The notes below the pieces were generated by a model that was given only the letters and a program-made list of their open reading frames with translations, was not told where the DNA came from and did no database searches. 7,878 nt of DNA from the NCBI GenBank assembly GCA_902783445.1, contig CACZQX010000027.1, positions 1 to 7,878 of the forward strand, written 5' to 3'. Source of the DNA: an uncultured Lachnospiraceae bacterium. GTDB taxonomy: Bacteria; Bacillota; Clostridia; Lachnospirales; Lachnospiraceae. The translations under genes and the position numbers were made by a program. Positions 1 to 7,700 of this stretch are shown here, one piece after another. The first letter of the stretch is position 1. Every line of letters starts with the position of its first letter.

Positions 1-749
1 GAAACCGCCTGCAAAGCCGGCACGTTGTAAGCTACTATTTTTTCCGCTTTTGAAAAGTCTTCGTAAACTACCTTTGAAATTCCTTCAAACTTTTCCACTT
101 CGTGGTCTTCACGCACAAAAGACTTTACAACTCGCATACCGCGCACATTTTCCTGTACCACGCGGTTAAGTTTATCATAAAGTCTGAACACCTTTTCAAA
201 AACAGGGTGACATTTATTTGCTATATAAACAAGAATAAATCCCAAAATGGGAATACTTATTAAGAATATAAAGGACATTCCCCTATGAAGATTAAATGCC
301 GCAATAAGAGAAAACAATATAACAAGAGGGCATCTTAGAGCCGTTCTTACAATCATTATATAGGCATTTTGCACATTTGTCGTATCCGTTGTAAGTCTTG
401 TAACAATACTTGCCGTTGAAAACTTATCTATACTTTTAAAAGAAAATCTCTGAATATTTTCATACATATCATGACGAAGATTTGCGGCCAATCCGCAGGA
501 TGCAACGGATGCGTTTACACCGCTTAGGACTCCCCATAAAAGCCCAAGCATTGCCGAAATCAAAATGACTATACCCATTTTGATAATATAATCCATATTT
601 CCAAGATCTATACCATAATCCACAAGATAAGCCATTAAAGTAGGTATAATAACCTCAAATAAGGCTTCCAACAACACAAAAATCATGGTTAAAACAGTAG
701 CTTTATTGTATTGTCTTATGGATTTTGCCAGCGTTTTAACAACTTCCAA
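1..749 (-). CDS. ABC exporter (multidrug-type), N-terminal membrane domain, partial
   Basis: This is the first 249 codons of an ATP-driven exporter of the fused membrane-domain/ATPase type; the 3' part, including the ATPase, lies beyond the left edge. Hydrophobic segments at about residues 17-45, 55-80, 138-153 and 159-178 fit the first four helices of a six-helix exporter domain. Family-like stretches are SIVTRLTTDTTNVQNAY (residues 114-130) and QENVRGMRVVKSFVRE (199-214), which resemble the cytoplasmic-loop and helix-4/5 segments of LmrA/BmrA-like and heterodimeric exporters. The start is TTG at 749-747: the codon just upstream in frame is TAG, and GGGAAGGGAG ends ten bases before the TTG. 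The next in-frame ATG (residue 22) would cut into the first helix. The gene follows trkA by 44 bp with no terminator between, so co-transcription is likely. Substrate cannot be told; many such exporters are encoded as pairs, so a partner gene may follow. Confidence 0.88.
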   Translation of the reverse strand, partial: MEVVKTLAKSIRQYNKATVLTMIFVLLEALFEVIIPTLMAYLVDYGIDLGNMDYIIKMGIVILISAMLGLLWGVLSGVNASVASCGLAANLRHDMYENIQRFSFKSIDKFSTASIVTRLTTDTTNVQNAYIMIVRTALRCPLVILFSLIAAFNLHRGMSFIFLISIPILGFILVYIANKCHPVFEKVFRLYDKLNRVVQENVRGMRVVKSFVREDHEVEKFEGISKVVYEDFSKAEKIVAYNVPALQAV

Positions 750-793
750 CTAAGTGCATCTCCCTTCCCAACACACAATCAACTTAAAACCAT

Positions 794-2152
794 TTATACA
801 AGTATGTCCTTTATGTCATCAAGTCCTTCTCTTGTTGTTACTATAACAACGGAGTCTCCGACTTGCATGGAATCGTTACCGCGAGGATATATTATTGAAC
901 CTTTTCTTGTAATGCAGGCAACGATAATATCCGATTTAAGATTAAGTTCCATAAGTGGCTTGTCTACAACCGGGGAACCTTCCTTTACAATAAATTCGAG
1001 TGCTTCCGCTTTTCCTCCGATAACTCTGTACATTGTCTCCACATTGCTTCCCATGGAATTTTTCATGGCTCTTACAAAGCTTGTAACATGCTCTGCCGCA
1101 ACTTCTTTAGGATATACTATTGTATCCAAATCCATTTCTTTTATAATATCGTCAAACTCGATTTTATTAATCTTTGTTATTGTTTTAATATTCGGCGATG
1201 CTTTCTTTGCATAAAGACTAAGCATAACGTTTTCTTCGTCAAAACTTGTAAGTGCGCAAAAAGCATCAACGCTTCCGATTCCTTCTTCGTCAAGAAGAAC
1301 CCTGTCAGTTGCATCTCCGTGAATTACTTTGACTTTTGCAAGTCTTTCGTTTATCTCATTGCATCTCTTTTCGTCGTGCTCGATTATGGTTACATCAACG
1401 CCGGTTTTGGACAAAATGCTTGCAAGATAAAAGCCCGTTTCTCCTCCGCCGGCAATAATTACGGATTTCGCCTGGTTTGCCCTAACTCCTACTTTTCTGA
1501 AAAAATCATTTACATACATCGGTGATGCAACAATGGTGACGGTATCGCCGGTTTTAAGAATAAATTCACCGTTAGGAATGAATATCTCTTCTCCACGCTC
1601 TACACCGCAAACCAAAACATCGTTTTTGGCCTTTGGTCTGATGTCTCTTATTTTCATTCCGTCAAGGAAAGAGTTTTCAGGAATCTTAAGCTGCAAAAGC
1701 TCCACGCGTCCTTTTGCAAAGCTATCCACGGAAATAGCCGAAGGAAAACGAAGGATTCGCGACATTTCAACCGCTGAAGCCATTTCCGGATTAATGAGCA
1801 TTGCAAGACCAAGCTCGTCTTTTATGAAATTAAGTTCATTGTTGTATTCCGGATTTCTGACTCTGGCAATGGTCTGGCATCCGCCTGTTTTCTTCGCCAA
1901 AAGGCAGCATAATACGTTGAATTCATCCGATTTCGTAACACTTATAACAATGTCGGCTTTTTTAACGCCGGCTTCAAGAAGTATCTCATGATTTGCCGCA
2001 TTTCCCGCAATTCCGGCAACATCCACCTCATTTACCACGGAATCTATAACATCCGGGTTAATATCAATAACCGTAATGTCATTATCCTCTTTAATAAGAT
2101 TGTTAACTATAGTACGTCCTACTTTTCCGCATCCGATAACAATAATATTCAT
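794..2152 (-). CDS. trkA: Trk potassium-uptake regulatory protein TrkA
   Basis: Cytoplasmic nucleotide-binding subunit that gates a TrkH/TrkG potassium channel in response to NAD(H) or adenine nucleotides. At 452 residues it has the full TrkA layout of two tandem RCK units. The first Rossmann fold has GCGKVG at residues 7-12 and an acid at the end of strand 2 (D30), followed by a RCK-C domain at about 140-215. The second has GGGETG at 235-240 and E258, followed by a second RCK-C domain at about 370-452. Both halves keep the glycine-nucleotide loop after strand 3 (GNAANHEILLEAG, GDATDRVLL) and the Ser/Thr-x-x-Asp-Glu segment (TKSDEFNVL, TSFDEENVM). The ATG at 2152 is preceded by AAGAGG seven bases away. 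It lies 13 bp after the importer ATPase stop, so it appears to be in the same operon. No trkH is in the window, which is unusual since the two are often adjacent. Confidence 0.95.
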   Translation of the reverse strand: MNIIVIGCGKVGRTIVNNLIKEDNDITVIDINPDVIDSVVNEVDVAGIAGNAANHEILLEAGVKKADIVISVTKSDEFNVLCCLLAKKTGGCQTIARVRNPEYNNELNFIKDELGLAMLINPEMASAVEMSRILRFPSAISVDSFAKGRVELLQLKIPENSFLDGMKIRDIRPKAKNDVLVCGVERGEEIFIPNGEFILKTGDTVTIVASPMYVNDFFRKVGVRANQAKSVIIAGGGETGFYLASILSKTGVDVTIIEHDEKRCNEINERLAKVKVIHGDATDRVLLDEEGIGSVDAFCALTSFDEENVMLSLYAKKASPNIKTITKINKIEFDDIIKEMDLDTIVYPKEVAAEHVTSFVRAMKNSMGSNVETMYRVIGGKAEALEFIVKEGSPVVDKPLMELNLKSDIIVACITRKGSIIYPRGNDSMQVGDSVVIVTTREGLDDIKDILV

Positions 2153-2165
2153 ACCTTAACCTCTT

Positions 2166-2966
2166 TTAAATTTCCTCTAATGATTTAGCTAAAAAATTCT
2201 GTAATTTTTCACTTTTCGGATTGTTAAACACGTCTTCCGGTTTGCCTTCTTCTTCGATAACACCATCTGCCATATATATTACATGGTCTGCTACGTTTTT
2301 GGCAAATTCCATTTCGTGAGTAACAACTATCATGGTTGAACCCGAATCTTTAAGGCTTTTTATTACTCTTAAAACCTCACCGGTAAGCTCCGGATCCAAA
2401 GCACTTGTAGGCTCGTCAAAGCAAAGCACGTCAGGGTTTAAGGCCAAAGCTCTGGCTATAGCCACCCTTTGTTGCTGACCGCCCGAAAGCTCGCAAGGAT
2501 AAGCATCTTTCTTTTCTTTAAGGCCTACCTTATCAAGAAGCTCCAAGGCGTGCTTTTCGATTCGTTTAAAAGCAATTCCCATCTCCGTACGGGATACTTT
2601 GGCTGCTTTTAATTTTTCTTTTTCCAAAAGTTCAGCCGCAAGTGTTACGTTCTTTAAAACACTGTACTGCGGGAAAAGGTTAAAAGACTGGAAAACAAGT
2701 CCGAAATGAAGCCTGTTTTGTCTTATTGTCTTTTCTTTTAAATTTCCCGCATCTTTAGCATCAAAAATCTTTTCCGATTCGATGTAAAACTCGCCTTCAT
2801 TAGGAGTTTCCAAAAAATTGATACAGCGAAGAAGTGTTGTTTTACCACTTCCCGATGAACCTATAATAGCAAGAACTTCGCCTTTTTCCAACTTAAAATC
2901 TATACCTTTTAACACTTCGCTTTCGCCAAAGCGTTTTTTTACGTTTTTAACTTCTAATACTGACAT
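2166..2966 (-). CDS. Polar amino acid ABC importer, ATP-binding protein (GlnQ family)
   Basis: ATPase that powers the importer encoded with it, acting as a dimer on the inner face of the membrane. All nucleotide-site motifs are present: Walker A GSSGSGKT (residues 36-43), Q-loop Q93 in VFQSFNLFPQ, signature LSGGQQQ (160-166), Walker B LCFDEP (181-186) and switch histidine H217. The stretch FQSFNLFPQ and the DPELTGEVL segment after Walker B are typical of the polar amino acid (PAAT) class. It is 266 residues, longer than the roughly 240 of E. coli GlnQ. By eye the extra length comes from an insertion before the Q-loop (about 65-85) and a charged one of about 14 residues in the helical subdomain (about 113-140). 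I recall similar insertions in clostridial homologues, so this is likely a subfamily trait. It starts 13 bp after the permease stop with AAAGGG ahead of the ATG. Substrate is not determined by this subunit. Confidence 0.96.
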   Translation of the reverse strand: MSVLEVKNVKKRFGESEVLKGIDFKLEKGEVLAIIGSSGSGKTTLLRCINFLETPNEGEFYIESEKIFDAKDAGNLKEKTIRQNRLHFGLVFQSFNLFPQYSVLKNVTLAAELLEKEKLKAAKVSRTEMGIAFKRIEKHALELLDKVGLKEKKDAYPCELSGGQQQRVAIARALALNPDVLCFDEPTSALDPELTGEVLRVIKSLKDSGSTMIVVTHEMEFAKNVADHVIYMADGVIEEEGKPEDVFNNPKSEKLQNFLAKSLEEI

Positions 2967-2979
2967 TTTATGCCCTTTC

Positions 2980-3660
2980 TTAAGCTCTGAAATAGTTTAA
3001 CTTCTTTTCAATATAGTTGAAAATGCCTGTAACTATTGCATTGAATATCAAATAAAATGCGCCTGCGTAGAACAACGGCCAAATAATATATTTAAGTGAC
3101 AGTATTTCCGATGCGCAGAAGAATATCTCCGCAACCGAAACCGTTCTTGCAAGGGCCGTATCTTTAACAAGAGTAATTGTTTCGTTTGCAATAGGTGTTA
3201 AGATACGCTTGAAAAGTTGCAATAATATAACCTTAAAAAAGATCTGTGACTTTGTCATACCAAGGACCTGTCCGGCTTCATACTGGCCTTTAGGCATATT
3301 CTCGATACCGCCTCTGTAAATTTCGGAAAAATAGCAGGCATAGTTTATAACGAAAGCCGCCAAAGCGCCGAAAAAGTAGGCTGCCGAAACATTTCCTCCG
3401 AAAACTGTCCATTTTGTAAGAGGCATATCAAAAGCGATACCCGGAAGATATACAACTACCATAAGCTGTAAAAGAAGAGGGGTTCCCCTTATAATATAAA
3501 CAAATCCTCTTACTATATATCTGAGAGGTTTAAATCTGCATCTGCTGCCTGCGCAAAATACCAGACCCAAAGGCAATGAAATAACTAATGTAAGCGCGAA
3601 GAGCGCAAGGGATACACCAAAGCCGTTTAAAAGCTTTATGGTTACATCTGCAAATGACAT
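2980..3660 (-). CDS. Polar amino acid ABC importer, permease (HisM/GlnP family)
   Basis: Integral membrane subunit forming the amino acid translocation path; a single permease gene implies a homodimer. At 226 residues it has the usual family length, with hydrophobic segments at about 15-37, 48-73, 93-112, 142-160 and 192-214. Two family hallmarks are clear: RGTPLLLQL at 58-66, and the cytoplasmic coupling (EAA-type) loop at about 113-135, with EIYRGGIE followed by the QYEAGQVLGM core that docks on the ATPase. The ATG at 3660 has GGAG seven bases upstream and is 82 bp after the binding-protein stop; the gap contains a strong hairpin. The stop is 13 bp from the ATPase start, so those two are tightly coupled. 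Confidence 0.96.
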   Translation of the reverse strand: MSFADVTIKLLNGFGVSLALFALTLVISLPLGLVFCAGSRCRFKPLRYIVRGFVYIIRGTPLLLQLMVVVYLPGIAFDMPLTKWTVFGGNVSAAYFFGALAAFVINYACYFSEIYRGGIENMPKGQYEAGQVLGMTKSQIFFKVILLQLFKRILTPIANETITLVKDTALARTVSVAEIFFCASEILSLKYIIWPLFYAGAFYLIFNAIVTGIFNYIEKKLNYFRA

Positions 3661-3679
3661 AAAAAATCTCCATTCTATA

Positions 3680-3710
3680 AAATCGAGTAGGCCAAAAACC
3701 TACCCGATTT
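3680..3710 (-). promoter_or_regulatory. Intercistronic hairpin between binding protein and permease genes
   Basis: In the minus-strand transcript AAATCGGGTAGG (3710-3699) pairs with CCTACTCGATTT (3691-3680) over 12 bp around a 7-base loop. The only imperfect position (3704 with 3686) is a G-U pair in minus RNA but an A-C mismatch in plus RNA, so the structure suits the direction of the operon. A short U-run (GATTTTATAG) follows, shorter than in a full intrinsic terminator. It lies 33 bases after the binding-protein stop and 19 before the permease start. A leaky terminator or a 3'-end-protecting stem that gives more binding protein than permease is the likely role (inference). Confidence 0.75.
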
Positions 3711-3742
3711 CAGTCATTGTTTTTAATTGTTAAAGCAGTTTT

Positions 3743-4552
3743 CTACTGTTCTGCCTGTTCATAAAGATCGGTTACACCGTATTTAGCTGCGATATCAGCC
3801 AAAATGCCCGATTCTCTTAAAGATTTGATAAGCTCATTAACTTTGTTCGTTAAATCGCTACCGAGTCTGAAACCGATTGCGTAAAGCTCATCTTCAAGTT
3901 CGATTGAATCAACAATTTGCATATCAGCATAATCGCCTTTTCCAACGCTTGCATTGCCAAGTGTGTAATCTACAACGATTGCATCATAGTTACCCGAAAG
4001 TAATCCAAGTAATGCTGCCTGCTGTGAATCAGCTGCCACATATTGACATTTTGAAAGGTTTTCATTGTCAGCAATGGCTGTTTCACCTGCAGAACCGCTT
4101 TCAGCAGCGATTACGGTATCTTTGTCATAACCTTCTGCTTTTGAAAGCTTGTCGGCACTCTTCTTGTTGATGATAATGCACTGTTTGTTTGCAAGATATG
4201 TATCTGTGAAATCCATATTTTCTTTTCTGTCTTCCGTTACCGTAAGACCGTTCCAGATACAGTCGATGTTTTTGGATTTAAGTTCTGTTTCTTTCATATC
4301 CCAATCGATAATCTGGAAATCAGCTTCAACTCCCAAAAGCTCGCAAACTTCTTTTGCAAATTCGGTATCGAATCCGATAAGTTCACCGTTTTCGTCATAA
4401 TAGTTCATGGGCTCGTATTCTGTAATACCAATAACCATTTTCCCCGCTTTTTCGATTGATGCAAGGTCCGAATCGGATGAACCCTTGTCACAAGCCGTAA
4501 GCGTAAAAGCAGCGGTAATTACTGCTAATCCCAGCGCGATTAGTTTTTTCAT
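3743..4552 (-). CDS. Polar amino acid ABC importer, substrate-binding lipoprotein (SBP family 3)
   Basis: Extracellular receptor that captures an amino acid and delivers it to the permease next door. It is 269 residues long. The N-terminus is a lipoprotein signal: MKK, a hydrophobic core, and lipobox LTAC with C21 as the lipidated residue, then a Ser/Asp-rich linker. The mature part has the family-3 pattern: VIGITEYEPMNYYDENGELIGFD at about 40-62 (start of lobe 1), IWNGLTVTEDR at 99-109, SGSAGE at 152-157 and VVDYTLG at 193-199. In this family the arginine (R109 here) binds the substrate alpha-carboxylate and the late aspartate (D195) binds the amino group, so an amino acid ligand is well supported. 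The side-chain specificity (Gln, Glu, Cys, Arg or other) cannot be read. The ATG at 4552 has a consensus GGAGG ten bases upstream. It is the first gene of the unit, with a strong promoter about 50 bp upstream and a hairpin downstream. Confidence 0.95.
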   Translation of the reverse strand: MKKLIALGLAVITAAFTLTACDKGSSDSDLASIEKAGKMVIGITEYEPMNYYDENGELIGFDTEFAKEVCELLGVEADFQIIDWDMKETELKSKNIDCIWNGLTVTEDRKENMDFTDTYLANKQCIIINKKSADKLSKAEGYDKDTVIAAESGSAGETAIADNENLSKCQYVAADSQQAALLGLLSGNYDAIVVDYTLGNASVGKGDYADMQIVDSIELEDELYAIGFRLGSDLTNKVNELIKSLRESGILADIAAKYGVTDLYEQAEQ

Positions 4553-4599
4553 AATTTAAGTTCCTCCACATATTCTCTTTATCGTAGTAAAGTAATAAC

Positions 4600-4629
4600 A
4601 TACTAACATATCACAATGATAATTGTCAA
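4600..4629 (-). promoter_or_regulatory. Sigma-A-type promoter of the amino acid importer operon
   Basis: Reading the minus strand there is a perfect -35 TTGACA (4629-4624), an 18-bp spacer and a -10 TAGTAT (4605-4600; four of six consensus bases). A TG placed one base upstream of the -10 makes an extended -10 element. The start site should fall near 4593, giving a leader of about 40 bases that ends in GGAGG (4567-4563) before the ATG at 4552. No riboswitch-sized leader fits in this space. It is the only strong promoter I see between the carboxylase and the importer. Confidence 0.75.
4609..4626. promoter_or_regulatory. Overlapping dyads in the promoter spacer, possible operator
   Basis: Two perfect short inverted repeats overlap here: TATCA-caa-TGATA (4609-4621) and ACAAT-gata-ATTGT (4613-4626). 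They cover the spacer and reach into the -35 box, where a bound repressor would block RNA polymerase. The region is AT-rich and five-base arms can arise by chance, so this is a weak call, and no regulator gene is in the window to link to it. Confidence 0.3.
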
Positions 4630-4681
4630 ATAGGTTAAATGCTGATTTTTCAAAGATTTTTGCGTATCCTTCACCAAAGAG

Positions 4682-4715
4682 CAATCGGCAGCCGACGAAG
4701 TTCGACTGCCGATTA
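4682..4715 (-). terminator. Hairpin after pyruvate carboxylase, probable terminator
   Basis: Inverted repeat with 13-base arms (4683-4695 and 4702-4714) around a 6-base loop, beginning 19 bases after the carboxylase stop. In minus-strand RNA the one internal mismatch (4692/4705) becomes G-U and the stem can gain a further closing G-U (4682/4715), which favours a role in the carboxylase transcript. However, the downstream U-tract in that direction is poor (GCTCTTTGG), while the good T-rich run (ATTATTTTTATT) lies on the other side and would serve a plus-strand transcript. It may be a bidirectional or non-canonical terminator, or a 3'-end-stabilising stem. Confidence 0.65.
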
Positions 4716-4733
4716 TTTTTATTGATTTCTGCT

Positions 4734-7700
4734 TTATTTATCCAAGTGGAATGAAATAAGTAAGTCTTCAGGTTTAACCTGATCGCCTTCTTTAACATAA
4801 ATCTTATCAACAGAACCTGCCACTTTCGAAACAACCGTTGTTTCCATCTTCATGGCTTCTACTGTCATAAGAGGCATGTTAACCTCAACTTTGTCGCCTT
4901 CCTTAACAAGTACTTTACCGACAGTACCGGGAATAGATGAACCAAGGTGCTGCGGATTTCCTTTTTCGGCTTTAAGACGAAGATCGGCTTTAACTTCAAG
5001 CTTGTTATCCTGAATCATAACGTGACGAACAGCTCCGTTGACTTCAAATGCAACAAGTCTCATACCCTCTTCATCGGGCTCCACAACCTCCAAAAGTTTG
5101 ATAATAAGGTCTTTACCTTCTTCCATATGAAGAACGGTTTCTTCGCCTCTTCTGAGTCCGTAGAAGAAGACGTGGCTGTCAAGAAGAGTCGTATCGTTGT
5201 AAGCCTGTGTATGTTTGCAATAGTCTTCGTATACCTTTGGATAAAGAGCATAGCTGATAACTTTCTGAGCCAATGTATCCTCATCCAAATCGCCGTATCC
5301 GTATGTATCGCAAAGGTGTTTTCTGATTGCTCCCAAATCTTCATCCGGCATAAGTTTGCCCGGGCGCTCTGTTAAAGGTTCTTGACCTTTAAGAACGATT
5401 TTTTGAAGTTCTTCAGGAAATCCACCTTCAGGCTGACCCATCATGCCTTTAAAGTAGTCAACTACCGAATCAGGATATGATAAATCTTTACCGTCGGTTA
5501 AAATGTTATCTTTTGTAAGTTTGTTCTGGAACATGAATATTGCAAAGTCACCGACAGCTTTTGATGAAGGTGTAACCTTAACAATGTTTCCAAGCAAATC
5601 GTTTGCTTCTTTGTAAAGCATTTTGATAGTTTCAAAATCGTCGCCTGCTCCCATTGACTTAACCTGTGCAAGAAGGTTTGAGTACTGACCGCCCGGGATT
5701 TCGTATTTGTAAATCTCCGAGTTAGGAGATTTCATTTCACTTTCAAAAGGAGCATAAAGCTTACGAACTTCACCGAAATACCTGCTTACGGCTGTAAGTT
5801 CATCATTGTCGAGTCCTGTGTCTCTTTCCGTTCCTCTAAGAGCTTCAACAACCGTGTTCATTGTAGGCTGACTTGTAAGTGAGCTCATTGATTCGAGAGC
5901 AAGGTCTACGATATCAACTCCTGCACGTGCAGCCATAAGAACCGTTGCAACACCCGCACCCGTTGAATCATGTGTATGAAGGTGGATAGGGATATTAAGT
6001 TCTTCTTTAAGAGTTCCCACAAGTTCTCTTGCGGCAAACGGTTTAAGAAGGCCTGCCATATCTTTAATTGCAAGAACATGACAGCCGAGGGCTTCAAGTT
6101 CTTTTGATTTTTTAACATAGTAATCAAGTGTGTACTTCTTCTCGTCAGGGCTTGAAATATCGCCTGTGTAGCAAAGAGTACCTTCTACGATTTTGCCTGT
6201 CTTTAATGCTTCTTCGATAGGCATTTTCATATTTTCAACCCAGTTAAGGCTGTCGAAAATACGGAATACGTCAACGCCCTTTTCTCCGGAAATACGGATG
6301 AATTCGCGTACCACATTGTCAGGGTAGTTGCTGTAACCTACCGCATTTGAAGCACGAAGCAACATCTGCTGCAAAGTATTAGGCATTGCTTTTGTAAGCT
6401 CTTTCAAACGTCTCCATGGTGACTCTTTCAAGAAACGATATGCTGTATCGTATGTTGCACCGCCCCATGTTTCTGCGGAAAATGCATTTGCAAGAGCAGC
6501 ATTGAGTGCAGGTGCGGCACCAAGCAAGTCTTTTGTTCTTACACGAGTTGCCATAAGTGACTGCTGTGCATCACGCATGGTTGTATCAGTAACATAAAGT
6601 TTGCTGTCTTTTAAGATTTTCTGTGTGAAGTCTTTTGCACCGAGTTTTAAGAATTCATCTTTTGCACCTACGATTTTCTTTGTTTTGTCGTATTCAGGTG
6701 ACTTAGGCATAGCATAAACGGTATTTGCCGGAGCTTTACGTTCCGCATTGACAACCTGATTACCGATGAATTCGATGATTTTTGTTGCACGGTCCTGACT
6801 CTGTGTAAGGTCGAAGAGTTCAGGTGTTTCTTCTATAAATGTTGTATAGCAGCTTCCGCTTTTGAAAACTTCATGATTAAGCACGTTAATAAGGAATGGG
6901 ATGTTTGTTTTAACACCACGAATACGCATTTCCTTTAAAGCACGTGTTGATTTTCTGATGGCATCATCAAAAGTACGTCCGTGTGAAATAGCCTTAACGA
7001 GCAAGCTGTCGTAGTAAGGTGAAATAACTGCGCCTGTGTAAGCATTACCACCGTCGAGACGAATACCGGCACCCGAACCGGAACGGTAAACTTCGATTTT
7101 ACCTGTATCCGGAAGGAAGTTGTTTTTAGGATCTTCCGTTGTGATACGAGTCTGGATTGAGAAACCGTTCTGATGGATTGATTCCTGGTTAGGAATGTTT
7201 ATCTGAGGTGAATCAAGTGCATAACCTTCAGCAACCAAAATCTGCGACTGAACAAGGTCGATACCTGTAACGGCTTCACTGACAGTATGCTCAACCTGAA
7301 TACGAGGGTTCATCTCTATAAAGTATGGATTATTATCCGCATCAACGAGGAACTCCAATGTACCGGCGTTGCGGTAACCAACCTTCTTTGAAAGACGGAT
7401 GGCACTGTCAAAAATAATTTTACGTGTTTCTTCGGGTACGGAAAACGCAGGTGCGTATTCCACAACCTTCTGGTGACGTCTCTGAACCGAGCAGTCACGA
7501 TCGAATAGATGAACAACATTGCCGTAGTTATCTCCGAGCACCTGAACTTCGATGTGTTTTGGACTTCTAAGGTATTTTTCCACGAATATTTTGTCATCAC
7601 CGAATGCTTTCTTTGATTCGTTTTTGGCTTCTTCGAATTCCTTTTCCATATCTTCTTTGCTGTTAACGATACGCATACCGCGTCCGCCACCGCCGTTTGA

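Noticed and set aside
736..759. Seven-codon ORF (ATG at 759) overlapping the exporter start as a leader peptide
   Set aside because: The purine-rich site directly abuts this ATG, which is too close for efficient initiation, and the peptide has no regulatory codon pattern.
711..1214. Plus-strand ORFs opposite trkA (also 1088-1525, 1533-1991 and 1988-2188)
   Set aside because: All are antisense to a full-length, motif-complete trkA, lack family features, and have the low-complexity composition expected of antisense frames.
4553..4600. Riboswitch or T-box leader in front of the amino acid importer
   Set aside because: The predicted leader is only about 40 bases and has no stable structure or T-box-like motif.
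4556..4834. Minus-strand ORF of 92 codons spanning the end of pyc and the importer promoter gap
   Set aside because: It starts inside the biotin carrier coding region in another frame, runs through the hairpin and the promoter, and has no recognisable domain or ribosome binding site.
5906..6127. Minus-strand ORFs in alternate frames within pyc (also 5060-5344 and 7316-7690)
   Set aside because: They are out-of-frame shadows of the intact pyruvate carboxylase frame, which shows conserved motifs throughout these stretches.
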